Positions 7,640 through 15,301 of a stretch of 64,000 nucleotides of DNA are shown one piece after another. The notes beneath the pieces were generated by a model that did no database searches, was not told the origin of the DNA, and saw nothing but the letters and a program-made list of their open reading frames with translations. The number at the start of each line of letters is the position of its first letter. The stretch's first letter is position 1. Location of the stretch: positions 3,596,001 through 3,660,000 of the forward strand of contig NZ_CP023407.1 of the NCBI RefSeq assembly GCF_003665435.1, written 5' to 3'. The DNA comes from Streptomyces fungicidicus. Lineage in GTDB: Bacteria; Actinomycetota; Actinomycetes; Streptomycetales; Streptomycetaceae. The translations under genes and the position numbers were made by a program.

Positions 7640-9370
7640 CTACTTCGCGACAAATCCGTGACAGGCGATACTGGCGTACTGCTTGGGCCCCTGGACGTGC
7701 AGGAAGAGCACGGTCCAGTCACCGGGGTCGTTCTCGATCGGGATGGCATCGCTGTACTTCTTGCCACGGACGAACTTCTGGAAGTCGTCGGGGTATGTCA
7801 GTTCCACGCCCTGGCTGATCTCGTCGCTGCTGTGCCCCTCGTACAGGTCGATCGGCTCGCTCGTGTAGCCCAGGTCCAGGTTCTGCTGCAGGCCGCCCTC
7901 GTACGGCCGGCCGGTCTCCGGATCGATCTCGTGCGGCGGTTTGACCGAGACAGCCACGAAGTAGGACTCCCCCGCCTCTGGCGCTGCGTATTTCAGGCGG
8001 AAGGAGATACGCCCTTGGCCCGAGGTGTACGGCTCGTTGGAACCCGCTGCCGCGATTCCGAACTGGAAGTGCTCGTTACGCTCCTCCGCGGGCAGCTGGC
8101 AGGCGCCTTCGCCGTACTGCGAGTCCGCCTGGCCCGTCCAGTAGTCCCGGGACGGATTCGTCTGCTCCACGTACATCGGCGGCTGGATCTTCGGCTCCTC
8201 GCTTCCTGCGTGCGTGGGGGCCTTCGACGTGACACCGGGCTGTGCGGTCCCGCTCGTCTCCTTGCCATCCGTGCCTTGATCGTCCTTGCCCTGACTGGAT
8301 AGCAGGACGAACGCCGCCGTCACCACGCCGGTCACCAACCCCGCCGCCACGGCAATGAGCCAGGCGGGACGACGCCGCCCCGGTGGAACAAGAGGATTCG
8401 CCTGTGTGGGCGTATAGCCGGAAACGTATGGCGACGGGGACGTCGGTAGGGCATGCAGTCCCACCGTCGGCGACTGCGCCGGTTGCGGCGGTAGGCCGAC
8501 ATCGCCGACCGTCGGCACCGCCTCGGCCAAGGTCGTCAGTCCCGCATAGAACACGTCCTCAACGAGTGCAGCCGCGACCCGGCATCGAGCGATCACCTCG
8601 TCGAGTCGCGGGCGCGCCGCCGGGTCCTTGGCCACACAGTGCTGGATCAGCCCCGCCAGTTCGGGCTCCACGCCGGAGAGATCGATTGGCTGGTGCACCG
8701 CGCGATAGCTGACCGCGGCAGCCTCGCCGACGCCGAAGGGAGGCCTGCCCGTCGCGGCGTACGCGATCGTCGCCCCGAGCGCGAACACATCGGCCGCGGG
8801 CCCGACCTCATTGCGCATCAGCACCTCGGGCGCGGTGAAGCCGGGTGTGCCCGGGGCGGATCCCGCCTCGGTGAGTGCCGTCTGCCCGACTCCGCGGGCG
8901 ATGCCGAAGTCGATCAGCTGCGGCCCCTGCGCGGCGAGCAGTACGTTCTGGGGCTTGAGGTCCCGGTGCGTGACCCCCTGCCCGTGCACGGCCGCGAGCC
9001 CTTCCGCCAGCGCCGCGAACAGGCGGCGGCAGGTCTCGGGCGGCATCTGCCCGCGCACCCCCACCGCCTTGCTCAACGTCGGGCCCGACACGTACTCGGT
9101 CGCCAGCCAGTGGGGGGACGAGTCCAGCGACGCGTCTATCAGGTTCGCGGTGTACGCACTCCGGACCAGACGCACCGTCTCCACCTCGCGTCTGAACCGG
9201 GCGAGCGCCTCCGGATGATCCGTGATCTCGTCACGGATCACCTTGATCGCCACCAGCCGGCCGCCGGGTGACCGCCCGAGATACACCTGCCCCATCCCGC
9301 CCGCGCCGAGGCGGGCCAGCACCGTGTACGCGCCTATCCGCGCGGGGTCTTGAGCTCGCAGTGCGTCCAC
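7640..9370 (-). CDS. Transmembrane Ser/Thr protein kinase
   Basis: PASTA-less membrane kinase of 576 residues. The intracellular kinase has the G-loop GAGGMGQVY (22-30), Lys43, HRDLKPQN (135-142), DFG (154-156) and APEVL, so it should be active. A proline-rich linker leads to one transmembrane segment (about 335-358) and an extracytoplasmic domain of about 215 residues of unknown fold. The GTG at 9370 is chosen because related kinases begin near DALRAQDPARIG and AAGG lies 10 bases upstream; GTG 9388 is an alternative. It is divergent from the T4SS-like operon and adjacent to the wall hydrolase, so it may sense envelope state and regulate them (inference). Confidence 0.9.
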   Translation of the reverse strand: MDALRAQDPARIGAYTVLARLGAGGMGQVYLGRSPGGRLVAIKVIRDEITDHPEALARFRREVETVRLVRSAYTANLIDASLDSSPHWLATEYVSGPTLSKAVGVRGQMPPETCRRLFAALAEGLAAVHGQGVTHRDLKPQNVLLAAQGPQLIDFGIARGVGQTALTEAGSAPGTPGFTAPEVLMRNEVGPAADVFALGATIAYAATGRPPFGVGEAAAVSYRAVHQPIDLSGVEPELAGLIQHCVAKDPAARPRLDEVIARCRVAAALVEDVFYAGLTTLAEAVPTVGDVGLPPQPAQSPTVGLHALPTSPSPYVSGYTPTQANPLVPPGRRRPAWLIAVAAGLVTGVVTAAFVLLSSQGKDDQGTDGKETSGTAQPGVTSKAPTHAGSEEPKIQPPMYVEQTNPSRDYWTGQADSQYGEGACQLPAEERNEHFQFGIAAAGSNEPYTSGQGRISFRLKYAAPEAGESYFVAVSVKPPHEIDPETGRPYEGGLQQNLDLGYTSEPIDLYEGHSSDEISQGVELTYPDDFQKFVRGKKYSDAIPIENDPGDWTVLFLHVQGPKQYASIACHGFVAK

Positions 9371-9667
9371 GTCGACCGACCTTGCCACACGAATTGGTCC
9401 ACGTGGAGGCACCTTTGGAACGGGCGACGCCCGTGCACGTGCCCGCACCCCCCACCCGCGCCCCCTCGCCCTCAAGAAGGAGCCCCGCTTCGTTGCTCGG
9501 CGTTACTCCGTGTGATACACAGAGTGACGATACGGCTATTCGTACGAAACCTTCTAACGGATGACGCCAAGTCGACATGCGGCAGCGTCATTTTCAGCGA
9601 CAATGATGCCTGACCTCTGCACGACCGCAGGGGAAGTGGAACTACCCATACAGGGGCGGTGACTTAC
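9371..9667. promoter_or_regulatory. Divergent promoter region, kinase / T4SS-like operon
   Basis: A 297-base gap between divergent genes with a locally AT-richer stretch (9510-9610). It contains the perfect 10-bp palindrome TTCGTACGAA (9539-9548) and the near-palindrome GTGTGATACACA (9510-9521). No gene is supported. I cannot assign the promoters exactly. Confidence 0.45.
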
Positions 9668-9976
9668 ATGTTCTTCGCGGCCGACGAGGGAGACATCAAC
9701 ACCATCATCGGCGGGATCGCTCCGGATTGGGGCCCCTTCGGCAGCCTGGGCAACGAGGCCAAGATCATGATCGAGGTGGTCATGGCTGTCGCCATCCTGC
9801 TCTGCCTGGGCATCGCCATCTGGGGGGCGGCCAAACAGCGCATCGGCGCCACCGCGTTGAGGGACACGTTCAGTGCCGAACAGGGCAAGGGCCTCATCAT
9901 CGCGGGGCTCACGGGCGTCTTCATCATCGGATCGCTGGGCACGCTGTTCACCATCGTGTACGGCATGGCCGTATAG
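9668..9976 (+). CDS. Small two-helix membrane protein, VirB2/TrbC-pilin-like
   Basis: Protein of 102 residues with two hydrophobic helices (IMIEVVMAVAILLCLGIAIW and GLIIAGLTGVFIIGSLGTLF) joined by a short positively charged loop. This is the topology of VirB2/TrbC pilin subunits. The ATG at 9668 fits AGGGGCG at about 9652-9658; the GTG at 9659 is too close to that site. It is the first gene of an operon that continues with VirB8-, VirB6-, VirB4- and VirD4-like proteins. It lacks the usual long cleaved signal, so the pilin assignment is structural inference. In S. coelicolor this locus corresponds, from memory, to the developmental cmd genes. Confidence 0.75.
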   Translation: MFFAADEGDINTIIGGIAPDWGPFGSLGNEAKIMIEVVMAVAILLCLGIAIWGAAKQRIGATALRDTFSAEQGKGLIIAGLTGVFIIGSLGTLFTIVYGMAV

Positions 9977-10076
9977 CCCCGCTCAGCCCCGCTCCACCGC
10001 TCCCGACCGGGCACGCCCGGCACCCCCTCCATCCCACCCGCCCGTCGTGCCCACCGGCTGAGGTTGCGTTTCCCTG

Positions 10077-10190
10077 ATGTCCAGTCACCACACCGCGCCC
10101 GCGCGGGGACCAGCACGGCTACCGTCGTACATGGAGTACACGGAGCACGAGGTGTTTCCGCACGACGCTGAGGGGGCGTACGCGGCATGA
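10077..10190 (+). CDS. Possible coupled mini-gene (37 aa)
   Basis: A short open frame starts at ATG 10077 (alternative ATG 10131) and stops at 10188-10190, overlapping the ATG of the next gene as ATGA. It fills the 210-base gap between the pilin-like gene and the VirB8-like gene. The last 19 codons have typical Streptomyces GC3, while the first 18 do not. The ribosome site is weak (GAGG about 13 bases upstream of 10077). The ATGA overlap suggests it feeds ribosomes to the next gene. It could also be untranslated leader. Confidence 0.35.
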   Translation: MSSHHTAPARGPARLPSYMEYTEHEVFPHDAEGAYAA

Positions 10191-10990
10191 GTCCCGGAGA
10201 CGACGCGGGTCAGACCCGCACCCGCCTGCCCGAAGGGGGCGGCGATCCGTACGGCGGTGCGCGCAGAGGCGGCCGTTCGTCGTCGCGCAGCCTCGTGACG
10301 GTGGTCGGCGTGGTGGTCCTCCTCATCGCGGCGATCGCCTTCGCGAACCGTGGAGGCGGCGATTCCGCCGCGGAGGAGGGGGGCGGCGACTCCCCCAAGT
10401 CGGCGGCGACGGCCCCCTCCGGCGAGAAGCCCGTCAAGGCCGAGTCCGCCGGCATCCCGTCGGGCTACGCCCACGACCGCCAGGGAGCGGAGAGCGCGGC
10501 GGCGAATTACGCGGTGGCGCTGGGCTCCGCCGAGATGTTCAGCAAGGCTCGGCGAGACGTCATCCTGCAATCGATCATCGTCCCCGCGCGCGTCGCGGAC
10601 TTCGAGGAGACCCTGGACAGGGCATACACCCCGGAGTTCAACAAGAACGTAGGCCTGACCGACGACGGCACTGCGCCGAAGGGCTTCACGTTCGTCTCGC
10701 GCACCAGTCCGATCGGTACCAAGGTCACCTCGTCATCCGCCGACGCGGCGACAGTGGAGGTCTGGTGCAGCGGCCTTCTGGGGCTGGCGGGCGAGAGTTC
10801 CACCAACCCGGTCACCAACAGCTGGTTCACCATCACCATGCAGCTTGAGTGGACCACTGACGACTGGAAGATCGTGACCCACTCGCAGAAGGACGGCCCC
10901 ACGCCTGTCCCGGGTGACGAGCGGGCCTCCAGCGCCGACGAGATGGCGAAGGCCGTCGAGGAGTACGGAGGGTTCACGTATGCCCGCTAA
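10187..10990 (+). CDS. VirB8/TcpC-like bitopic membrane protein
   Basis: Protein of 267 residues: a basic, cytoplasmic N-terminus of about 35 residues, one transmembrane helix (SLVTVVGVVVLLIAAIAFA), a low-complexity Gly/Ser/Lys linker and an extracytoplasmic domain (about 95-267). Topology, size and position in the operon match the VirB8/TcpC family of T4SS scaffold proteins, whose outer domain has an NTF2-like fold. I see no single diagnostic motif, so the call rests on architecture and context. GAGGGGG lies upstream of the ATG. Its last 11 bases overlap the next gene. Confidence 0.7.
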   Translation: MSPGDDAGQTRTRLPEGGGDPYGGARRGGRSSSRSLVTVVGVVVLLIAAIAFANRGGGDSAAEEGGGDSPKSAATAPSGEKPVKAESAGIPSGYAHDRQGAESAAANYAVALGSAEMFSKARRDVILQSIIVPARVADFEETLDRAYTPEFNKNVGLTDDGTAPKGFTFVSRTSPIGTKVTSSSADAATVEVWCSGLLGLAGESSTNPVTNSWFTITMQLEWTTDDWKIVTHSQKDGPTPVPGDERASSADEMAKAVEEYGGFTYAR

Positions 10991-12311
10991 CCGCCGCCTG
11001 CTCAAACTGACCGGTGCCGTCGCGGCCGTACAGGCGGCTGCGGTCGTCTTCGCCACGCGGTCCTTCGCCGCGCCCACACCGACGCCTACGCCGACGCCGA
11101 CACCGTCGGGCAGCAATGACCCCTGTGACCTAATCCACGGCCCCGCCAAGGACTACTGCGAACGCGGCAGAGGAAGCGAAGGCGGAGGGGCCTCCACCCT
11201 CAACGACCCCACCTCCACCCTCGACCCCCTCGCCTCCCTCGCCCAGGGCTGTGCCGACGCCGCGTCCTGGACCGTCGACAAGCTCAGTGACGCCGTCAAC
11301 GAGACGGCGAACGTCGACTTCACCAACGACACGTTCCTCCAGCAGTACGCCGTCGTCTTCGCCGCGTCGACGATCCTCACGCTGCTGCTCTGGCTGCTCG
11401 CGGTCGCCAAGCGCGCGGTGCGGGGCGTGCCCCTGTCCACCGCGCTCTCCGAGGCGATCGGGTTCCTCTGGCTCACCGTGCTCGCCTCCGCCTTCACCCC
11501 GCTGATCCTGTACACCGTGGTGTCCGCCACCGACGGCGTCACGGAGGTCCTGGCCAAGGCGACGGGCGACCAGACGGACACGTTCTTCGGCACGTTCTCC
11601 GCCGCCCTCGAAAAGGGCGACAACATCGGCGGCGGACCGATCATGCTGATCGTCGTCTCCCTCGTGTCGATCCTCGCCGCCGGCGTCCTCTGGCTGGAGC
11701 TGGTCATCCGCGCCGCCCTGCTCTACGTCGGCGCCCTCCTCGGCACCGTCGTCTACGCGGGCCTCGTGGACAAGAACCTGTGGGGCCACGTCCGCCGCTG
11801 GGCGGGCATCATGATCGCCGTGATCCTCGTGAAGCCCGTCATCGTGATCGTCCTCGGCCTCGCCGGGGCGCTCTCCGCCGAGGACGGGCCCGACGCCTTC
11901 TCCGCCGTGGTGTCCGGACTGGCGATCATCCTGCTCGCCATCTTCGCCTCCGCGATGATCTACCGCTTCGTCCCCGGCTTCGGCGACGAGATCGCCGGCT
12001 CCCGCAACAACCGCATCATGCAGGGCGCCGAGGGCAAGGCCGCCGCCGTCATCAGCTCCCCGGCGACCCTGGTCGCCCAGGGCATCAAGACCCACAGCAC
12101 CCGCGCCGACAACCACGGCGGCGGCCAGTCCTCCGGCGCCCGCCCCTCGAACCCCGCCTCCGGCGGTGTCGCCGCGCACAGCTCGCGCGGGTCCAACGGC
12201 GGCGGATCCGGCGCCGCCCCCGCGCCCCGCTCGAGCAGCCCGGTGAACACGCCCCACGCCAGCAACAACCGCAACAGCAGTACCAACCGCACGGGAGGTG
12301 AAGGGCGTTGA
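10980..12311 (+). CDS. Polytopic membrane protein, VirB6/TrbL-like
   Basis: Protein of 443 residues with a cleavable signal peptide (MPANRRLLKLTGAVAAVQAA, cut near SFAAP) and a PT-rich short linker. Six or so long hydrophobic helices occupy about 110-345. The C-terminal tail of about 100 residues is hydrophilic and rich in Gly, Ser and Asn. This is the layout of VirB6/TrbL channel proteins in Gram-positive conjugation systems. The start at 10980 overlaps the previous stop by 11 bases, and the stop overlaps the next TTG start, so translation is coupled on both sides. The tail is probably disordered and cytoplasmic. Confidence 0.78.
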   Translation: MPANRRLLKLTGAVAAVQAAAVVFATRSFAAPTPTPTPTPTPSGSNDPCDLIHGPAKDYCERGRGSEGGGASTLNDPTSTLDPLASLAQGCADAASWTVDKLSDAVNETANVDFTNDTFLQQYAVVFAASTILTLLLWLLAVAKRAVRGVPLSTALSEAIGFLWLTVLASAFTPLILYTVVSATDGVTEVLAKATGDQTDTFFGTFSAALEKGDNIGGGPIMLIVVSLVSILAAGVLWLELVIRAALLYVGALLGTVVYAGLVDKNLWGHVRRWAGIMIAVILVKPVIVIVLGLAGALSAEDGPDAFSAVVSGLAIILLAIFASAMIYRFVPGFGDEIAGSRNNRIMQGAEGKAAAVISSPATLVAQGIKTHSTRADNHGGGQSSGARPSNPASGGVAAHSSRGSNGGGSGAAPAPRSSSPVNTPHASNNRNSSTNRTGGEGR

Positions 12312-13867
12312 CGACCGAGTCCCATCTGTCCCATCCGATCACGCCCCGCCGTACGTATCTGATCGGCCGCGCCCGGCCGAACGCGATCGTCGGCCGCAAT
12401 CGCGAGACCGGAGAGATCGCGCTGATCGTCGTGGGCGCGTTCCTCGGCATGATGTGCGGGCTCCTCGTCCCCGTCCTGTCCGCGCGGATCGTCCTCCTCG
12501 TCGGCTTCCCGATGCTGGCGCTGGCCGCGGTGTACGTGCCGTACAAGCACCGCACGTTCTACAAGTGGTTCGAGATCAACCGCAGCTACAAGCGCACCGT
12601 GCGCCGCAACGTCACCTACCGCTCCAGCGCCGTCGAGGCCGGCACCCGGCTGGACGGACGCGAGGTGGAGATCGGGCCGCCGCCCGGCATCGGCAGGATC
12701 ACCTGGCTCGCCGCGCCGTTCGGCCCCGACGAGATCGCCGTACTGCTGCACGCGGACCGCAAGACCGTCACCGCCGCCATCGAGATCGAGGGCCCCGGCG
12801 TCGGTCTGCGCGACAGCGAGGACCAGGAGGCCCTCGTCGACCGCTTCGGCACCCTCCTCAAGCACGTCGCCAACGGCGACGGCTTCGTCACCCGCATCCA
12901 GATGCTCGCCCGCACCCTGCCCGCCGACCCCGACGCCCACGCCAAGGACGTCGCCGTCCGCGGGGACGACAAGTCGCCGCCGTGGCTGCAGCAGTCGTAC
13001 GACCAGCTGCAGTCGATGGTGTCGACCAGCAGCGAGCAGCACCGCGCCTACCTCGTCGCCTGCATGCACTACACGCGCGAGCTCGCCGCCGAGGCCAACA
13101 CCATGGCCCGCGCCATGCGCAGCCAGGGCGGCGGCAAGGTGGACCGGGACGCGGGACTCGCCGTCGTCATGGCCCGTGAGCTGACCGACATCTGCTCCCG
13201 GCTCCAGGAGGCCGACATCCGCGTACGGCAGCCGCTCGGCCAGAGCAGACTGTCCTCGCTGATCCACTCCATGTACGACCCGGACCACCCGATCGACCAC
13301 ATCCAGGCGATGACGCAGCGCAACGCCTGGCCGGCCGAGCTGGACGCCATGGAGCCCACCTACCTCCAGGCCAAGACCCGCGAGTCCGCCACCCGCGCCC
13401 CCTGGTGCCACGCCACGGCCTGGGTGAAGGAGTGGCCGATGACCCCGGTGGGCGTCAACTTCCTCGCCCCGCTCCTCGTCCACACCCCGGACGTGATCCG
13501 CACCGTCGCCGTCACGATGGACCTCGAACCCACCGAGGTCGCCATCGAGCGGATGCTGACCGAGAAGACCAACGACGAGGCCGAGGCGTCCCGCGCCGCC
13601 AAGATGAACCGCACCGTCGACCCGCGCGACATCGCCGCCCACGGCCGCCTCGACCAGCGCGGCGAGGACCTCGCCAGCGGCGCGGCCGGCGTCAACCTGG
13701 TCGGCTACATCACCGTCTCCTCCCGCAATCCCGAGGCCCTGGCCCGCGACAAGCGGACCATACGGGCGTCGGCCGGAAAGTCGTACCTGAAGCTGGAGTG
13801 GTGCGACCGCGAGCACCACCGCGCGTTCGTGAACACACTCCCGTTCGCCACCGGCATTCGAAGGTAG
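12308..13867 (+). CDS. SCO6880-family protein, PrgI plus VirB4 N-terminal-like
   Basis: Protein of 519 residues. Two adjacent hydrophobic segments (about 35-80) give a PrgI-like membrane hairpin. The rest resembles the N-terminal, non-catalytic half of VirB4/TraC ATPases, with no Walker motifs. The start is a rare TTG at 12308, overlapping the previous stop as TTGA, with GGGAGGTGA upstream. The next gene, 13 bases downstream, supplies the ATPase half, so the two probably act as a split VirB4. NCBI uses the name SCO6880 family for such proteins (recollection). Confidence 0.8.
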   Translation: MTTESHLSHPITPRRTYLIGRARPNAIVGRNRETGEIALIVVGAFLGMMCGLLVPVLSARIVLLVGFPMLALAAVYVPYKHRTFYKWFEINRSYKRTVRRNVTYRSSAVEAGTRLDGREVEIGPPPGIGRITWLAAPFGPDEIAVLLHADRKTVTAAIEIEGPGVGLRDSEDQEALVDRFGTLLKHVANGDGFVTRIQMLARTLPADPDAHAKDVAVRGDDKSPPWLQQSYDQLQSMVSTSSEQHRAYLVACMHYTRELAAEANTMARAMRSQGGGKVDRDAGLAVVMARELTDICSRLQEADIRVRQPLGQSRLSSLIHSMYDPDHPIDHIQAMTQRNAWPAELDAMEPTYLQAKTRESATRAPWCHATAWVKEWPMTPVGVNFLAPLLVHTPDVIRTVAVTMDLEPTEVAIERMLTEKTNDEAEASRAAKMNRTVDPRDIAAHGRLDQRGEDLASGAAGVNLVGYITVSSRNPEALARDKRTIRASAGKSYLKLEWCDREHHRAFVNTLPFATGIRR

Positions 13868-13880
13868 GGGCTGAGCCGAT

Positions 13881-15290
13881 ATGCGGGATCCGCTGTCCGT
13901 CGTCACCGACGCCTTCACGTCCTTCCTGTTCGGGAAGGTCGAGACGACACGGCTGCCGGTGCGCACGTCCACGGGCCAGGCACAGGCCGTGTACCTGCCG
14001 ACCGCCGCGCCCGGCCTCGGCGACTCCGGCGTCATCATCGGCCGCGAGGTCTACTCCGGCAAGGGCTACATCTACGACCCCTTCCAGCTCTACGGCCAGC
14101 AGCTCCCCGCCCCCCACTGGCTGGTCCTCGGGGAGTCCGGGAACGGCAAGTCGGCCCTGGAGAAGACGTACGTCCTGCGGCAGCTGCGTTTCCGCGACCG
14201 CCAGGTCGTCGTCCTGGACGCCCAGGGCGAGGACGGCGTCGGCGAGTGGAACCTGGTCGCGCAGGAGCTGGGCATCACCCCCATCCGGCTGGACCCGATG
14301 GCCGCCCTCGACCACGGCATCCGGCTCAACCCGCTCGACCCGTCGATCACCACGACCGGCCAGCTCGCCCTGCTGCGCACCATCATCGAGGTCGCGCTGG
14401 GGCACGGCCTGGACGAGCGTTCCGGCTTCGCCCTCAAGGTCGCGCACGCCTACGTCAACGAGTCCGTCGTCGAGCGCCAGCCGGTCCTCTCCGACATCGT
14501 CGAGCGGCTGCGCCACCCCGAACCCGAGTCGGCGGAGGCGATGAACGTCGCCATAGACGACGTCCGGGCGTGGGGCCTGGACGTCGCCCTGGTCCTGGAC
14601 CGGCTGGTCGACGGCGACCTGCGCGGCATGTTCGACGGCCCGACCACCGTCGGCATCGACCTGGACGCGCCGCTCATCGTCTTCGACCTGTCCCACATCG
14701 ACCGCAACTCCATCGCGATGCCGATCCTCATGGCGATCGTCGGCGTGTGGCTGGAGCACACCTGGATCCGCCCCGACCGGAAGAAGCGCATCTTCCTGGT
14801 CGAGGAGGCCTGGCACATCATCAACAGCCCCTTCGTCGCCCAGCTGTTCCAGCGGCTGCTGAAGTTCGGACGACGGCTCGGTCTGTCGTTCGTCGCGGTC
14901 GTCCACCATCTGTCCGACGTGGTGGACGGGGCGGCGGCGAAGGAGGCCGCGGCCATCCTGAAGATGGCGTCGACCCGGACCATCTACGCCCAGAAGGCCG
15001 ACGAGGCCAGAGCGACCGGCCGGGTCCTCGGCCTGCCCAGGTGGGCGGTGGAGATCATCCCGACGCTCACCCCCGGCATCGCCGTCTGGGACGTCAACGG
15101 CAACGTCCAGGTGGTCAAACACCTGGTCACCGAGACGGAACGCCCACTGGTCTTCACCGACCGCGCGATGACCGAGTCCTCCGCCGACCTCTCCGACGAC
15201 GCCCTGCGCGCCGCCGAACGGGAGGCGGAGGAGCGGGCGGCGGCCTTCGTGGAACAGCACGTCGGCGACTCCGAATCGACGGTGGCGTAG
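13881..15290 (+). CDS. VirB4-like ATPase (C-terminal half of a split VirB4)
   Basis: Cytoplasmic AAA-type ATPase of 469 residues. Walker A is GESGNGKS (84-91) and Walker B is RIFLVEEAWH, with the usual VirB4 arrangement of helical insert and C-terminal arginine-rich segment (FGRRLGLSFVAVVHHLSDV). It should power assembly or substrate movement at the membrane. It lacks the N-terminal VirB4 domain, which is supplied by the gene just upstream. The operon position and intact motifs make this the engine of the T4SS-like complex. Confidence 0.9.
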   Translation: MRDPLSVVTDAFTSFLFGKVETTRLPVRTSTGQAQAVYLPTAAPGLGDSGVIIGREVYSGKGYIYDPFQLYGQQLPAPHWLVLGESGNGKSALEKTYVLRQLRFRDRQVVVLDAQGEDGVGEWNLVAQELGITPIRLDPMAALDHGIRLNPLDPSITTTGQLALLRTIIEVALGHGLDERSGFALKVAHAYVNESVVERQPVLSDIVERLRHPEPESAEAMNVAIDDVRAWGLDVALVLDRLVDGDLRGMFDGPTTVGIDLDAPLIVFDLSHIDRNSIAMPILMAIVGVWLEHTWIRPDRKKRIFLVEEAWHIINSPFVAQLFQRLLKFGRRLGLSFVAVVHHLSDVVDGAAAKEAAAILKMASTRTIYAQKADEARATGRVLGLPRWAVEIIPTLTPGIAVWDVNGNVQVVKHLVTETERPLVFTDRAMTESSADLSDDALRAAEREAEERAAAFVEQHVGDSESTVA

Positions 15291-15301
15291 GGGGAGAACG
15301 C

